Below are positions 51,287 to 58,720 of a stretch of DNA of 64,000 bases, in pieces. The notes under the pieces are model-generated. The model saw only the letters and a list, made by a program, of their open reading frames with translations, had not been told where the DNA came from and made no database searches. Position numbers and translations under genes: made by a program. The stretch's first letter is position 1, and each line of letters opens with the position of its first letter. The DNA comes from Mesorhizobium sp. LMG 17147 (GTDB taxonomy: Bacteria; Pseudomonadota; Alphaproteobacteria; Rhizobiales; Rhizobiaceae), in assembly GCF_024297145.1 (NCBI RefSeq), contig NZ_JANCTC010000002.1:124001-188000 (forward strand), in the 5' to 3' direction.

Positions 51287-51800
51287 AGTCTCTCCAAGCT
51301 CTCGGCAAACCATCAATCCGGTCCATCGCCTTAGGTCGCGGCGGGTTTGGCTCATTGCCGCTTCTGGCGCAGCGGAGCCGATTGCATTAGCATTGCATCA
51401 TGGGTCTTGAGGCACCGCTTAGCGGCGCGCAGAACGTCGCGCTGACCAGGGCAGTCGATGCCACGCGGGGGGACCCAGATACAGAAACTACAATCGCAAG
51501 GCGTCCATCACGCTGGTCGGCACCGCCTGGAGCCGACCTGAGCTACAGCTGCCGGCGGCGGATCGTTTTGGCGAGCTCGGCGAAGGCGCCTCTCCCTTGA
51601 AGGGTGGATGCCGGGAATACTCGGCCCTTAGCACCGGCCAGCGAAGCTGCGCGCGACGCGCATGGCTGGGCTCTAAACGCGCCATACTCCAGTTGCAGTA
51701 TCGTAGCTTCTTTGCCGTTCGAATTTCTCTCAGTCATGGCTTCGCACGATACTAAGATATGCTGCGAACGGCACATCCACGGCGCGCTCAACCATTCGAT
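51287..51800. other. Intergenic region after tRNA-Glu with scrambled gene fragments
   Basis: 514 bases between the tRNA and the cyclase stop, with no intact gene. They contain three short segments that match pieces found near the VOC gene at 53.5-53.9 kb: 51359-51393, 51480-51527 and 51546-51590. The order differs from that of the second locus. A possible 64-codon minus-strand frame (ATG about 51737 to stop 51543) ends with one of these pieces but has no supporting evidence as a gene. Confidence 0.6.
51546..51590 (-). pseudogene. Fragment encoding the C-terminus FAELAKTIRRRQL, duplicated near 53551
   Basis: On the minus strand the reading AFAELAKTIRRRQL-stop closely matches AFAELAETIRRRQL-stop at 53551-53594. 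The DNA identity is high (for example CAGCTGCCGGCG and GGCGAGCTCGGCGAAGGCG occur in both). The parent protein is not recognised. It is one of at least three pieces shared by the two loci, so it is likely a remnant rather than a functional gene. Confidence 0.5.
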
Positions 51801-52868
51801 CTATTCCGGCAAGCCGAAAAGCGTTTGCGCGCCTGCTATTCCTCCGAGCGGATGACTGCCCATGGCGATCATCCGCTCGGTAGTTTCTGCCTCGAACACT
51901 GTCGACGCGAGCACCGTCCGTCCCAACGGCTTGCACAGCCCTTCGATGCGGCTGACAAGATTTACAGCCTTGCCGATCGCGGTGAAGTCCAACCTGCCGG
52001 CAGTGCCGATATTCCCCCAGAGTATCTCGCCGACATGCAGGCCAATGCCATATCCGAGCTCAGGGCCGCCATTGCGGCGCCGAGTTTGGTTGAGATGATC
52101 TATCCCAGCGCGCGTAGCCTTCACGGCTCGGACCGCAGCGTCACATGCGGCATTTGCATCGCGCTCGCCAATCGGGAAAATCGCGAGGACGCCATCACCT
52201 ATAAACTTGAGAACCTCACCACCAAATGCGTGCACCGCGCCGGCGACGCAATCGAACCAGGCATCAAGTACCAATACGATCTCGTCTGCATCATAAACCT
52301 CGGATAAATCAGTGAAACCTCGAAGGTCCGCGCACAGAAGCGCAGCCCGGATCGTCTCTCCCTTTACTCGACGAGAATGACCGTTGAGCACATGTGCTGC
52401 ACTGCGCTTTCCCAAATATGCTTCGAGCAATGCGCGTTTCGCGGACCGTTCTGCGAGCGCGGTCATCGGAGCCGCAGCAAACCGGGAGATTTGCCGCAGC
52501 AGCTCTGACTGCGCATCATCCGGAGTATGGTCGAACGCCCACACCAAAGTCGGTGCGACACCGCCCGCTCGCTCGTCGAACACGATCGCCCGCGTCGTGC
52601 CAAGCCACTCCCGCAGCACGAGCAGGGGATCGGCATTCTGGCGGTCGGCGCCTATCCCCAAAGCCTCGACCACTTCACCCCCAGGCGCTCGCCAGAGCCA
52701 GATGCGGCGTGAGATAATCGGGTCGGGAGCATCCTGCGCCAGTGCGCCGGCGATGATTGGCAAGCCGTCTTCCATCAAATGCGTTGAGAGCTGCAATAGA
52801 AGTCGGCCACCGTCGCCAATATGCGCGGCGTCGTCCAGAAGGAATGAAAGCGAGTTTGCGAGAAGCAT
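51801..52868 (-). CDS. Class III adenylate/guanylate cyclase-domain protein
   Basis: A 355-residue protein with an N-terminal region of about 170 residues of unknown type (LLLQLSTHLMEDGLPIIAGA) and a C-terminal class III cyclase domain. Metal-binding aspartates are in LLCADLRGFTDLSE and FIGDGVLAIFPIGE; the lysine in GEVLKFIGDG and the DFT segment in RLDFTAIGKAVNLVSRI fit the adenylate-specific pattern. The cyclase domain appears complete. I use the ATG at 52868; a GTG at 52889 is an alternative, neither with a strong ribosome binding site. It is divergent from the SRPBCC gene, 109 bases away. Confidence 0.87.
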   Translation of the reverse strand: MLLANSLSFLLDDAAHIGDGGRLLLQLSTHLMEDGLPIIAGALAQDAPDPIISRRIWLWRAPGGEVVEALGIGADRQNADPLLVLREWLGTTRAIVFDERAGGVAPTLVWAFDHTPDDAQSELLRQISRFAAAPMTALAERSAKRALLEAYLGKRSAAHVLNGHSRRVKGETIRAALLCADLRGFTDLSEVYDADEIVLVLDAWFDCVAGAVHAFGGEVLKFIGDGVLAIFPIGERDANAACDAAVRAVKATRAGIDHLNQTRRRNGGPELGYGIGLHVGEILWGNIGTAGRLDFTAIGKAVNLVSRIEGLCKPLGRTVLASTVFEAETTERMIAMGSHPLGGIAGAQTLFGLPE

Positions 52869-52977
52869 CGGTAGAAGATCACTCGGCACCGGCTTATGCT
52901 TACGCCTCGAACATCGTCTTGCAACTCCCCATATTCGCTTGCACGGCATTCGATGCGGATGTGACCTGGAGTGAGCG

Positions 52978-53418
52978 ATGGCGGAATCGGTTTACACAGA
53001 GATTGAGGTCGCGGCGCCACAAGCGACCGTGTTCGCGCTTTTGACGGATCCGGACCAGATCGTGCGATGGATCGGGACCGAAGCGAATTTGGATGCATCG
53101 CCGGGCGGTCTGTTCCTCGTCAATGTCGGTGGTCGCCATATGGCGCGCGGTGAGTTCACCGAGGTGATCCCGGTCCACCGTCTTGCCTACAGTTTTGGCT
53201 GGGAAGACAACGAGACCGTGCCGCCCGGCTCCAGCCATGTCGAGATCGACCTGATCGCGAGGGATGCGGGGACACTGATCCGCTTCACGCATAGCGGACT
53301 GCCGAACGCAAAGGAGCGTGACAGCCACCGAAGGGGATGGGAGCACTACCTCTCAAGGCTGAAGATCACTGCCGATGGGGGACATGTCGATCCCGATGTG
53401 CCGATGGAGAATATGTGA
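52978..53418 (+). CDS. SRPBCC/AHSA1 family protein
   Basis: A 146-residue START-like protein of the AHSA1/SRPBCC superfamily. Features are VYTEIEVAAPQATVFALLTD, PDQIVRWIGTEANLDASPGG, the central HRLAYSFGWEDNETVPPG and the C-terminal HRRGWEHYLSRLKITADGG. These bind hydrophobic ligands or act as co-chaperone-like modules; the ligand is unknown. It is divergent from the cyclase gene. The region after it, to the VOC start, holds the scrambled fragments. Confidence 0.85.
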   Translation: MAESVYTEIEVAAPQATVFALLTDPDQIVRWIGTEANLDASPGGLFLVNVGGRHMARGEFTEVIPVHRLAYSFGWEDNETVPPGSSHVEIDLIARDAGTLIRFTHSGLPNAKERDSHRRGWEHYLSRLKITADGGHVDPDVPMENM

Positions 53419-53550
53419 TTTTCGTCTAAGGGGCCACGGATGCCGGTAATCCGAACCAGGCGCGGCATGCGTCAACGAGGCCCCTTTGACCTGCCGTCGC
53501 CAAACCGGCTGCTCGGGAACCCAGCGACCTGCGGGCTGCCGCACCATTAC

Positions 53551-53594
53551 AGCTGCCGGCGACGGATCGTTTCGGCGAGCTCGGCGAAGGCGTC
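53551..53594 (-). pseudogene. Fragment encoding C-terminus FAELAETIRRRQL, paralogue of that at 51546
   Basis: On the minus strand this reads QELQAGAKSADAFAELAETI and then RRRQL-stop. It lies downstream of, but in another frame to, the small frame at 53629-53778, so a frameshift may separate them. The matching piece at 51546-51590 is on the same strand. Confidence 0.45.
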
Positions 53595-53628
53595 CGCGCT
53601 CTTGGCGCCTGCTTGGAGTTCTTGAAAC

Positions 53629-53778
53629 TCAGCGCTTCTGGCGCAACGCCTCGGATTGAACTAGCATCCGCTCATCAAAGCTCCGGCCGCACTCCTGCAG
53701 GATGCGGAATGCGGAGCGCAGGCGAGCGAGGCCGGGCGCGGTCACATGCCGGGCGCTGATCCAAGCGCGACTGGGCAT
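53629..53778 (-). CDS. Possible small basic protein divergent from the VOC gene
   Basis: A 49-residue frame beginning MPSRAWISARHVTAPGLARL and ending DERMLVQSEALRQKR. GGAAG lies five bases before the ATG. Its C-terminal LVQSEALRQKR matches a minus-strand piece at 51359-51393 (LMQSAPLRQKR), so the segment is duplicated. It may be a real small protein, or the first part of a frameshifted gene whose end is at 53551. No family is recognised. Confidence 0.35.
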   Translation of the reverse strand: MPSRAWISARHVTAPGLARLRSAFRILQECGRSFDERMLVQSEALRQKR

Positions 53779-53824
53779 CCGAACTTCCGTTCGGCGGCAA
53801 GACGGCGTGGCCGGGAGGAGTCAG

Positions 53825-54406
53825 ATGCAGAAGCTGCAGTCACAAGGCGTTCATCACATCACGCTGGTCGGCGCCGGGCGTCAGACCTCGATCGATTTCT
53901 GGGAGGGCGTGCTCGGCATGCCTTTCATCTTCGAGCAGCCCAACCTCGACAAAGCCACCGAAAGCCATCTCTATTTCGATCCGGGCGATGGCCGGCTGAT
54001 CACCGTCTTCACCGATGACAGCCGCACGCCGGAGAAACGGCGCACGCCGACCGATACGGGCTGCGTGCATCACATCGCGTTTGCGGTGTCGCGCGTCACC
54101 TTCCTGCAGGCGGTCGCCCGGCTCGACGAGCGCGGCATCAAGCACAGCGGCGTCAAGGATCGCGGCTTCATGGACTCGATCTATTTCGAGGATCCGCTCG
54201 GCCTGCTGATCGAACTCGCCTCCTACCGCTTCGAGCCGCCGGCCGGCTTCAGCCATGCCGACGTGCTGATGCAGGCGCACAAGCTGCGTGTCGCGCGTGG
54301 CGACTACAACATCGCCGAGGTGCACCTTGCCGATGCGATCCAGGCGCTTGTCGAGCGCTCACGCGCGACCTTGTCGGAGGATCGCGCACCGAAAAATCCG
54401 TACTGA
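53825..54406 (+). CDS. VOC family protein (ring-cleaving dioxygenase-like)
   Basis: A 193-residue VOC-fold protein. GVHHITLVGAGRQTSIDFWE with a metal histidine, and GLLIELASYRFEPP with the glutamate, plus TGCVHHIAFAVSRVTFLQAV as the second module, are seen. It resembles the ring-cleaving dioxygenase-like VOC group rather than glyoxalase I. The start at 53825 follows GGGAGGAGTCAG. A degenerate copy of its first 16 codons occurs at 51480-51527. It is followed 27 bases later by the histone-tailed GST, perhaps in one operon. Confidence 0.9.
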   Translation: MQKLQSQGVHHITLVGAGRQTSIDFWEGVLGMPFIFEQPNLDKATESHLYFDPGDGRLITVFTDDSRTPEKRRTPTDTGCVHHIAFAVSRVTFLQAVARLDERGIKHSGVKDRGFMDSIYFEDPLGLLIELASYRFEPPAGFSHADVLMQAHKLRVARGDYNIAEVHLADAIQALVERSRATLSEDRAPKNPY

Positions 54407-54433
54407 CGGCACGCCGAACAAAGGGAGGATATA

Positions 54434-55297
54434 ATGGCAAAGACAGCAACCATGAGTGCAAAGAAGCCCGCGGCCAAGGCAGCCAGGCCAGGAGCGAAGC
54501 CGGCGGCCAAAGCCGCCGCCAAGTCAGCGGCGAAAGTGGCAAAGCCGGCGACGAAGGTCTCCGCCAAAAAGGCCGCGAAGACCAAAGCGAGCCCGGCGAA
54601 AAAGCCGGCGCTCACGCTCAGCATGCTGAAGCCCAGCGTCAACAATATGAGCGTTCGGGTGTTTGCACGCGCCGCCGGGCTCGACCATTCCGAAACCGAC
54701 GTTTGGGGCCTCACGCGCTCGCCCGAATACATGGCGCGAAACCCGGCCCATCTTACGCCGATGATCGAGGACAAGGGCCTGCCGAGAGGTGTCTTGTGGG
54801 AAAGCTGCGCCATCATGCAGTATCTCGCCAACAAGCACGGCCTGGAGAAATTATATCCCAAGGCGCCGGCCAAGCGGGCAATGATCGACAGCGCCATGTT
54901 CTACCTGATCGGCACGCTCTACCCCTATGTGGCGCGCGCCACCTATCCTGCACTGAATTTCCCGCAATATGCCGGCGAGGTCGGCCACAGCGACGCTCAT
55001 CCCGACAAGAAGTCGGAAGCCCAGAAGGCCGCTATAGAAGCGATAGCCGAGCCGCTGGAGGTGTTTCACTCCTTCTTCAGGAACGGCAAGCCGTTCATCG
55101 GCGGCAAGGACCCGTCGATCGCCGACATCCGTCTGGCGGCGACGCTCGAGTTCCTCGCCGTCATCGACTACGCGTTGCCCCAATGGGCAAAAGACTATAT
55201 GGCGGCGATCGAGAAGAAGCTCGGCAAGGCCTATGCCGAGCCGGCCGGCGACGTGCGCGGCTATATCGCCTATGTGAGGTCGCAGGCCAACGCCTGA
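54434..55297 (+). CDS. Glutathione S-transferase-like protein with histone-H1-like N-terminal tail
   Basis: A 287-residue protein of unusual design. Residues 1-60 are almost only Lys, Ala and Pro, with repeated KPAAKAA and KSAAKV motifs like the tails of bacterial histone-H1-like proteins. The rest is a GST: thioredoxin-like part with NNMSVRVFARAAGLDHSETD, PAHLTPMIEDKGLPRGVLWE and SCAIMQYLANKHGLEKLYPK, and the helical part with NGKPFIGGKDPSIADIRLAA. It may be a nucleoid- or nucleic-acid-associated GST (inference). GGAGGATATA precedes the ATG. It is 27 bases after the VOC gene. Confidence 0.88.
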   Translation: MAKTATMSAKKPAAKAARPGAKPAAKAAAKSAAKVAKPATKVSAKKAAKTKASPAKKPALTLSMLKPSVNNMSVRVFARAAGLDHSETDVWGLTRSPEYMARNPAHLTPMIEDKGLPRGVLWESCAIMQYLANKHGLEKLYPKAPAKRAMIDSAMFYLIGTLYPYVARATYPALNFPQYAGEVGHSDAHPDKKSEAQKAAIEAIAEPLEVFHSFFRNGKPFIGGKDPSIADIRLAATLEFLAVIDYALPQWAKDYMAAIEKKLGKAYAEPAGDVRGYIAYVRSQANA

Positions 55298-55656
55298 GGC
55301 AGATGTCAATAGCGGTCGTCCGCACGTCTGCAGGAGCCGGTAATGAATTGGGGATTTTTTAAATCTCCCCTGTTTGCACGATGTGGGGAGCTTAAGGTTT
55401 CGTTAACCTAAACCCTTTCTACTGAATCCACCTCCAGCCCGCGACCACGGATGTACTGGCGCGGATGGGAAGCAAAGGTCGGCTGCGTGCCGGCCTTTTG
55501 CTTATTTCAGCCCCTGCCGAAGTTGCGCCAGACGGCGTTTCACGACGCCTGCATGGCTGATGAAACGCGTCGCCGCCATCTTGTCATCGCCGCTGTCGGC
55601 CCTACCATCGAAGTTCGTCCCGTCCTCGAGGGCGGTTCAAGGACAGAGGTCCTGCC
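55298..55656. other. Intergenic region after the GST; possible terminator or small RNA
   Basis: 359 bases without a clear gene. A T-rich hairpin-like stretch (GGGGATTTTTTAAATCTCCCC without its last base, about 55349-55369) and a stronger hairpin at 55474-55504 are the main features. The latter could end a short RNA beginning near 55380. No coding signature is convincing here. Confidence 0.5.
55474..55504 (+). terminator. Terminator-like hairpin in the intergenic region
   Basis: AAAGGTCGGC (55474-55483), loop TGCGT, GCCGGCCTTT (55489-55498), with one T-G wobble, then TTGCTTATTT. It has the shape of an intrinsic terminator and is about 180 bases past the GST stop; it may end a small RNA or the GST transcript. 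Confidence 0.55.
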
Positions 55657-56061
55657 ATGAAAAGCATTGCTGGAATGATCGTGATCGCAGGCGCCATGCT
55701 GGTGGGCGCAACCGGTCAATCGAATGCAGCGACGCTCAACACCATGCCCGAGGTCGGGGCTGCCATCCAGGCGTGCTGGACCCCTCCGGCGAATGCCGGG
55801 AATTCCACCGTCACCCTGAGCTTCAGCTTCAGGCGCGATGGCACGCTGATCGGCCGGCCTAAGCCGACCGCCATCCGTGTCGCCGGCGAGGAGAAGGCGC
55901 GCCAAGCTTTTGTCGACGCGGCGGTCGCGGCCGTGGACCATTGCCTGCCGTTGAGCTTTTCACCGGCGCTGGCTCAAGGCATCCCGGGCAAGGTGTTCAC
56001 TCTGCAATTCAACTCGCCCAAACAAGAACAGGCTGCACCGCGAGTGAAGGCTTCGCCTTGA
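55657..56061 (+). CDS. Exported hypothetical protein, TonB-C-like
   Basis: A 134-residue exported protein. A signal peptide (MKSIAGMIVIAGAMLVGATG) ends near QSNAA, residue 24. The mature part is small, with STVTLSFSFRRDGTLIGRPK and ARQAFVDAAVAAVDHCLPLS, similar to a TonB/TolA C-terminal-type beta-alpha fold. Proteins of this kind in rhizobia have no established role. The ribosome binding site is AGAGGTCCTGCC. The half-repeat at 56059 touches its stop. Confidence 0.65.
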   Translation: MKSIAGMIVIAGAMLVGATGQSNAATLNTMPEVGAAIQACWTPPANAGNSTVTLSFSFRRDGTLIGRPKPTAIRVAGEEKARQAFVDAAVAAVDHCLPLSFSPALAQGIPGKVFTLQFNSPKQEQAAPRVKASP

Positions 56062-56096
56062 TCCTTTCCAAAAACCGGATTCCACTTTTCGGATCT
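56059..56096. repeat. Short copy of the rhizobial CCGGATTCCACTTTTC repeat
   Basis: Inverted arms GATCC (56059-56063) and GGATC (about 56092-56096) surround the core AAACCGGATTCCACTTTTC, which is also the core of the 9078-9148 repeat. This copy is shorter and degenerate. It overlaps the end of the upstream coding region and the stop of the next gene on the other strand. Confidence 0.55.
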
Positions 56097-56310
56097 AGTG
56101 GCGGCTTCGTCTGGCCTCGACATGTCGCGCCAGTTCCGGCATCTCGAAGACATAGTCGCTCCAGGCCGATTCCGGAATCTGGCCAGCGAGATAGCACTCC
56201 AGCAAAAGCCTCTGCTCGTGGTCGAGTGGCCTTGGTGCGCGTTCATGGTCCAGCCCAAGTGAATGGAACAGATTCCTGGTCAGCCCCGCGACAGTGAAGT
56301 GGATCGACAT
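56095..56310 (-). CDS. Small hypothetical protein
   Basis: A 71-residue protein beginning MSIHFTVAGLTRNLFHSLGL and ending ELARHVEARRSRH. The middle, HEQRLLLECYLAGQIPESAW, is helical and the ends are basic. I recognise no family. A strong ribosome binding site (AAAGGAGGAGACCGAAG) precedes the ATG at 56310, which is the main reason to accept it. It ends beside a repeat and is convergent with the TonB-C-like gene. Confidence 0.6.
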   Translation of the reverse strand: MSIHFTVAGLTRNLFHSLGLDHERAPRPLDHEQRLLLECYLAGQIPESAWSDYVFEMPELARHVEARRSRH

Positions 56311-56625
56311 CTTCGGTCTCCTCCTTTGGCCGCCCAACGCCGAACCTGGGGCTAAGGTTTCAGCAACGGCCTGCCGGTAACGCCGGATTGATCGCGGTGC
56401 GGAACCAGCCGCGCGCTTCAAAATTTCGCCGTGGCGGGCGTCGTTGCTGCCGGTTCGTCTCAATCTTGAAATAAAAATGTAATATTGAATTCACGCGAGT
56501 GGATGTACTACACTAGAACTTAAGTCTCCGATGGTGGCGTGGTCTACTTCAATTAGATAAAACTGATTTAGCCAGAACTTATCCATAGTCGACAAAGAAA
56601 TCCTGTTCTCGGTGCAACAAGGACA
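56311..56625. other. AT-richer intergenic region before the DUF2865 gene
   Basis: 315 bases. The segment at about 56465-56600 is much richer in A and T than its surroundings (for example AAATAAAAATGTAATATTG). It may contain the DUF2865 promoter. No gene was found; the low GC hints at a recently gained or non-coding segment. Confidence 0.55.
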
Positions 56626-57609
56626 ATGGTCGTTCCAATGACACGCTTCTGGCTCCTCACGATTCTGATGCTGGTGTCGGCAATAGTCATTGCGCTCGGC
56701 ACATCCTTCTCCTACGCGGATAGCTGCGGTGCTATCAGGAGCCAATTGCTTTCGGCGGGGCGCAGCGGCGGGACCAGCCCCGAGCTTGCCCAACTGCGCC
56801 GGCAACTCGCCGCGCTTCAAAAGCTGGAGAGACAACGCCGATGCACGGCGAAAACGGCCGGCTTCTTCTTCAACCCCTGCGCCGACCTGGTCGCCAGCAA
56901 GGCGGAGGTGCAACGGCAGATCGCCAGACTGTCGAATTCGGGCAGGGACACGTCCGGATTGAAGGCCAGGTTTGTCGCACTGGGCTGCGCCGCCCCCGCT
57001 GCCAAGAAACAGCCGGCGCAGCAGCGCACAGCAGCCAAACCCCAGTTCGCAGGCGCAACAATGGGCGGCAATCGGATGCTGTTTTGCGTTCGCTTGTCGG
57101 ACGGATATTTCTTCCCCGCGCCAAAATCGCAGTTCGCCAAGAGCGACGATCTGAAGGAAACGGTCGATCAGTGCCGCTATATCTGCGACGATGCCGGCGT
57201 CGACCTCTACACGCTGAGCGACGCTACTCGCGAGACTGAAGAGATGGTCGCGCTCCAGTCAGGAAAACCCTATGTGGAGCTACCTGCCGCGTTCCGGTAC
57301 CGCGACGACGCGAACTTCAAGGCCTGCGACGTCAAGCGCTATTATCGGCGCGTCGCCGAACTCAGGGCACGAACCGTGACACCGGCCAACATGACCAACG
57401 CCATCATTCCCTTGCCGACGGCAAAGCCGGATTTTGGCATCGTCGCGGAAATTCCTGAATCCGGGATCGAAACCGCCGGTGCCGTTCCTGCAGAGGCAAA
57501 AACGCCGGTTGCCGAGGTGCAAGGCGCTGCCCAGCATCAGTCGATCGAAAGGGCGATCGGCGCACGGCCGGTGAGAGTGGTCGGGCCGGCCTTTTTCCCG
57601 GCGAACTGA
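56626..57609 (+). CDS. DUF2865 family exported protein
   Basis: A 327-residue protein of the DUF2865 family. A signal or anchor segment (FWLLTILMLVSAIVIALGTS) is at the N-terminus. The conserved region includes DSCGAIRSQLLSAGRSGG, FFFNPCADLVASKAEV, and MLFCVRLSDGYFFPAPKSQF with ETVDQCRYICDDAGVDLYTL. Conserved cysteines are kept. The C-terminus is less conserved and rich in Ala/Pro. The family is typical of rhizobia and has no assigned function. The start at 56626 has a close AAGGA; ATG 56638 is an alternative. Confidence 0.85.
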   Translation: MVVPMTRFWLLTILMLVSAIVIALGTSFSYADSCGAIRSQLLSAGRSGGTSPELAQLRRQLAALQKLERQRRCTAKTAGFFFNPCADLVASKAEVQRQIARLSNSGRDTSGLKARFVALGCAAPAAKKQPAQQRTAAKPQFAGATMGGNRMLFCVRLSDGYFFPAPKSQFAKSDDLKETVDQCRYICDDAGVDLYTLSDATRETEEMVALQSGKPYVELPAAFRYRDDANFKACDVKRYYRRVAELRARTVTPANMTNAIIPLPTAKPDFGIVAEIPESGIETAGAVPAEAKTPVAEVQGAAQHQSIERAIGARPVRVVGPAFFPAN

Positions 57610-57693
57610 CCCAGGCGGGCGATGTTCCGAGACGGCGAACTTTTGACCGGATAGCCGCTTCGAGGCGTGGGGCCGTCGACCGACGTCGGCTGG

Positions 57694-58047
57694 CTATTCG
57701 CAGACCATGCGGGCCCGTTTGCCGGGCTCGCTGACGTTCCTGCAAGTTAGCGCCTTCGTCGGCTCCGGCGACAGCACGGGTGGGTTGTTGGTGGCCCTCC
57801 TCCGTGGCGCTGCAACGGAAGCTGCATTCCTGCGCATCGCCGGCCTTTTCGTCGTTTGCGGCGCCACTGGAAAGACGTCGGTCTCCAGTTGCGACTGTTC
57901 GGCTTGCGCCTGCGGCGAAGGCCGGTCCCAGAACCGGCGAACATCGAGCGGCTTGGGAATGATCACGGTGCCGTCATAGCTGCGGGCGCAGCCGCTTCCC
58001 AGAGGCAGCGCCAGGCACAGGAAGACAGGCAGAATCCGTCGAGACAT
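57694..58047 (-). CDS. Lipoprotein (hypothetical)
   Basis: A 117-residue lipoprotein with the lipobox LPLGSGC near residue 20 (signal RRILPVFLCLALPLGSGC). The mature chain is polar and largely disordered, with PKPLDVRRFWDRPSPQAQAE and ATNNPPVLSPEP, and ends with CRNVSEPGKRARMVCE. No family is named. The start at 58047 follows CAGGGGTATTGCTG. It is convergent with the DUF2865 gene; a possible link is not established. Confidence 0.6.
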   Translation of the reverse strand: MSRRILPVFLCLALPLGSGCARSYDGTVIIPKPLDVRRFWDRPSPQAQAEQSQLETDVFPVAPQTTKRPAMRRNAASVAAPRRRATNNPPVLSPEPTKALTCRNVSEPGKRARMVCE

Positions 58048-58455
58048 CAGCAATACCCCTGCAAGCTTATAACGCCGCTTCGGCCTAACCGACAACCGGC
58101 GGAATAGGGCGAAGGGAGTAGATACCGTGAAGTAGAAGTCGTCGCGCTTCCCGTCGAAGGCCTTGCTCGAAGATCGAGCGCCGAGTCGGGCGCGAATGGG
58201 GGTCCAGCGCGAGTTAGAAACTTGCGATTCGTCAGCGCTTCCAGCGTAAGGCCATGGTGCGATCGCACCATACCAAAGCCGCGCTCAGTGGCGACAATGG
58301 GATGTTCGAAGTTCCGCTCCTCCAGTTACGGGCGGGAGCAGCGACCGCCGGCAAGAAACAGGGTCAGATTTACCCCAACGGACCTGTTTCGGCGATGGCG
58401 CGGCCATGACACGTTCTGGCTGCATGCAACGCGCTCCCGTCCGGCTTTTTTCTTT

Positions 58456-58495
58456 TAAAGCCGGTGGCTGCGATCTAAAGCCGGTGGCTGCGATC
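58456..58495. repeat. 20-bp perfect tandem duplication
   Basis: TAAAGCCGGTGGCTGCGATC is present twice, head to tail, at 58456-58475 and 58476-58495. The two copies are identical. It lies 130 bases before the PHO box. Confidence 0.9.
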
Positions 58496-58626
58496 GCCGA
58501 GCAGACGATGCCGGCCGGAAATCACGCAAGCTGCTGATTCCAGCGGCAAACCGCGGCCCATGCCGACAAAGCCCGCGGCCGCTCCTTCTTAACCCGGCTG
58601 GACGACGTTACCGGAGCGACATGAAA

Positions 58627-58644
58627 CTGTCATGCGACTGTAAT
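58627..58644 (+). promoter_or_regulatory. PHO box upstream of pstS
   Basis: CTGTCATGCGACTGTAAT closely fits the PhoB-binding consensus of two CTGTCAT-like 7-mers separated by 4 bases. The second 7-mer is CTGTAAT. It is 76 bases before the pstS ATG, in the position expected for an activator site. PhoB is encoded at the end of the same cluster (63243). Confidence 0.8.
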
Positions 58645-58720
58645 AATCGGGGGCTATTGGCCTCAGCGGGCGCCGGAGGAATGGCGCCGAGAGACCATAT
58701 TCCGAACAGGAGCAGGCCAC

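Larger units (their letters stand above)
53419..53824. other. Intergenic region before the VOC gene with a fragment locus
   Basis: 406 bases without a secure gene. They include the minus-strand small frame at 53629-53778, the C-terminal fragment at 53551-53594, and the promoter and leader of the VOC gene. Segments here match the region at 51.36-51.59 kb in a different order. Confidence 0.6.
58048..58720. other. Intergenic region before pstS
   Basis: 673 bases without a secure gene. They contain a tandem 20-bp duplication (58456-58495) and the PHO box (58627-58644). The sequence at 58200-58450 gives short open frames but no domain I can recognise. phoR, often found beside these genes in rhizobia, is not here. 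Confidence 0.6.

Noticed and set aside
51287..54406. A tRNA-associated genomic island with integrase
   Set aside because: No integrase, transposase or repeat of the tRNA 3' end was seen. The fragments look like local duplication and decay.
58222..58458. A gene at 58.2-58.5 kb
   Set aside because: The frame is short, low in conserved signals, has no good ribosome binding site, and the region looks degraded and is next to a tandem duplication.
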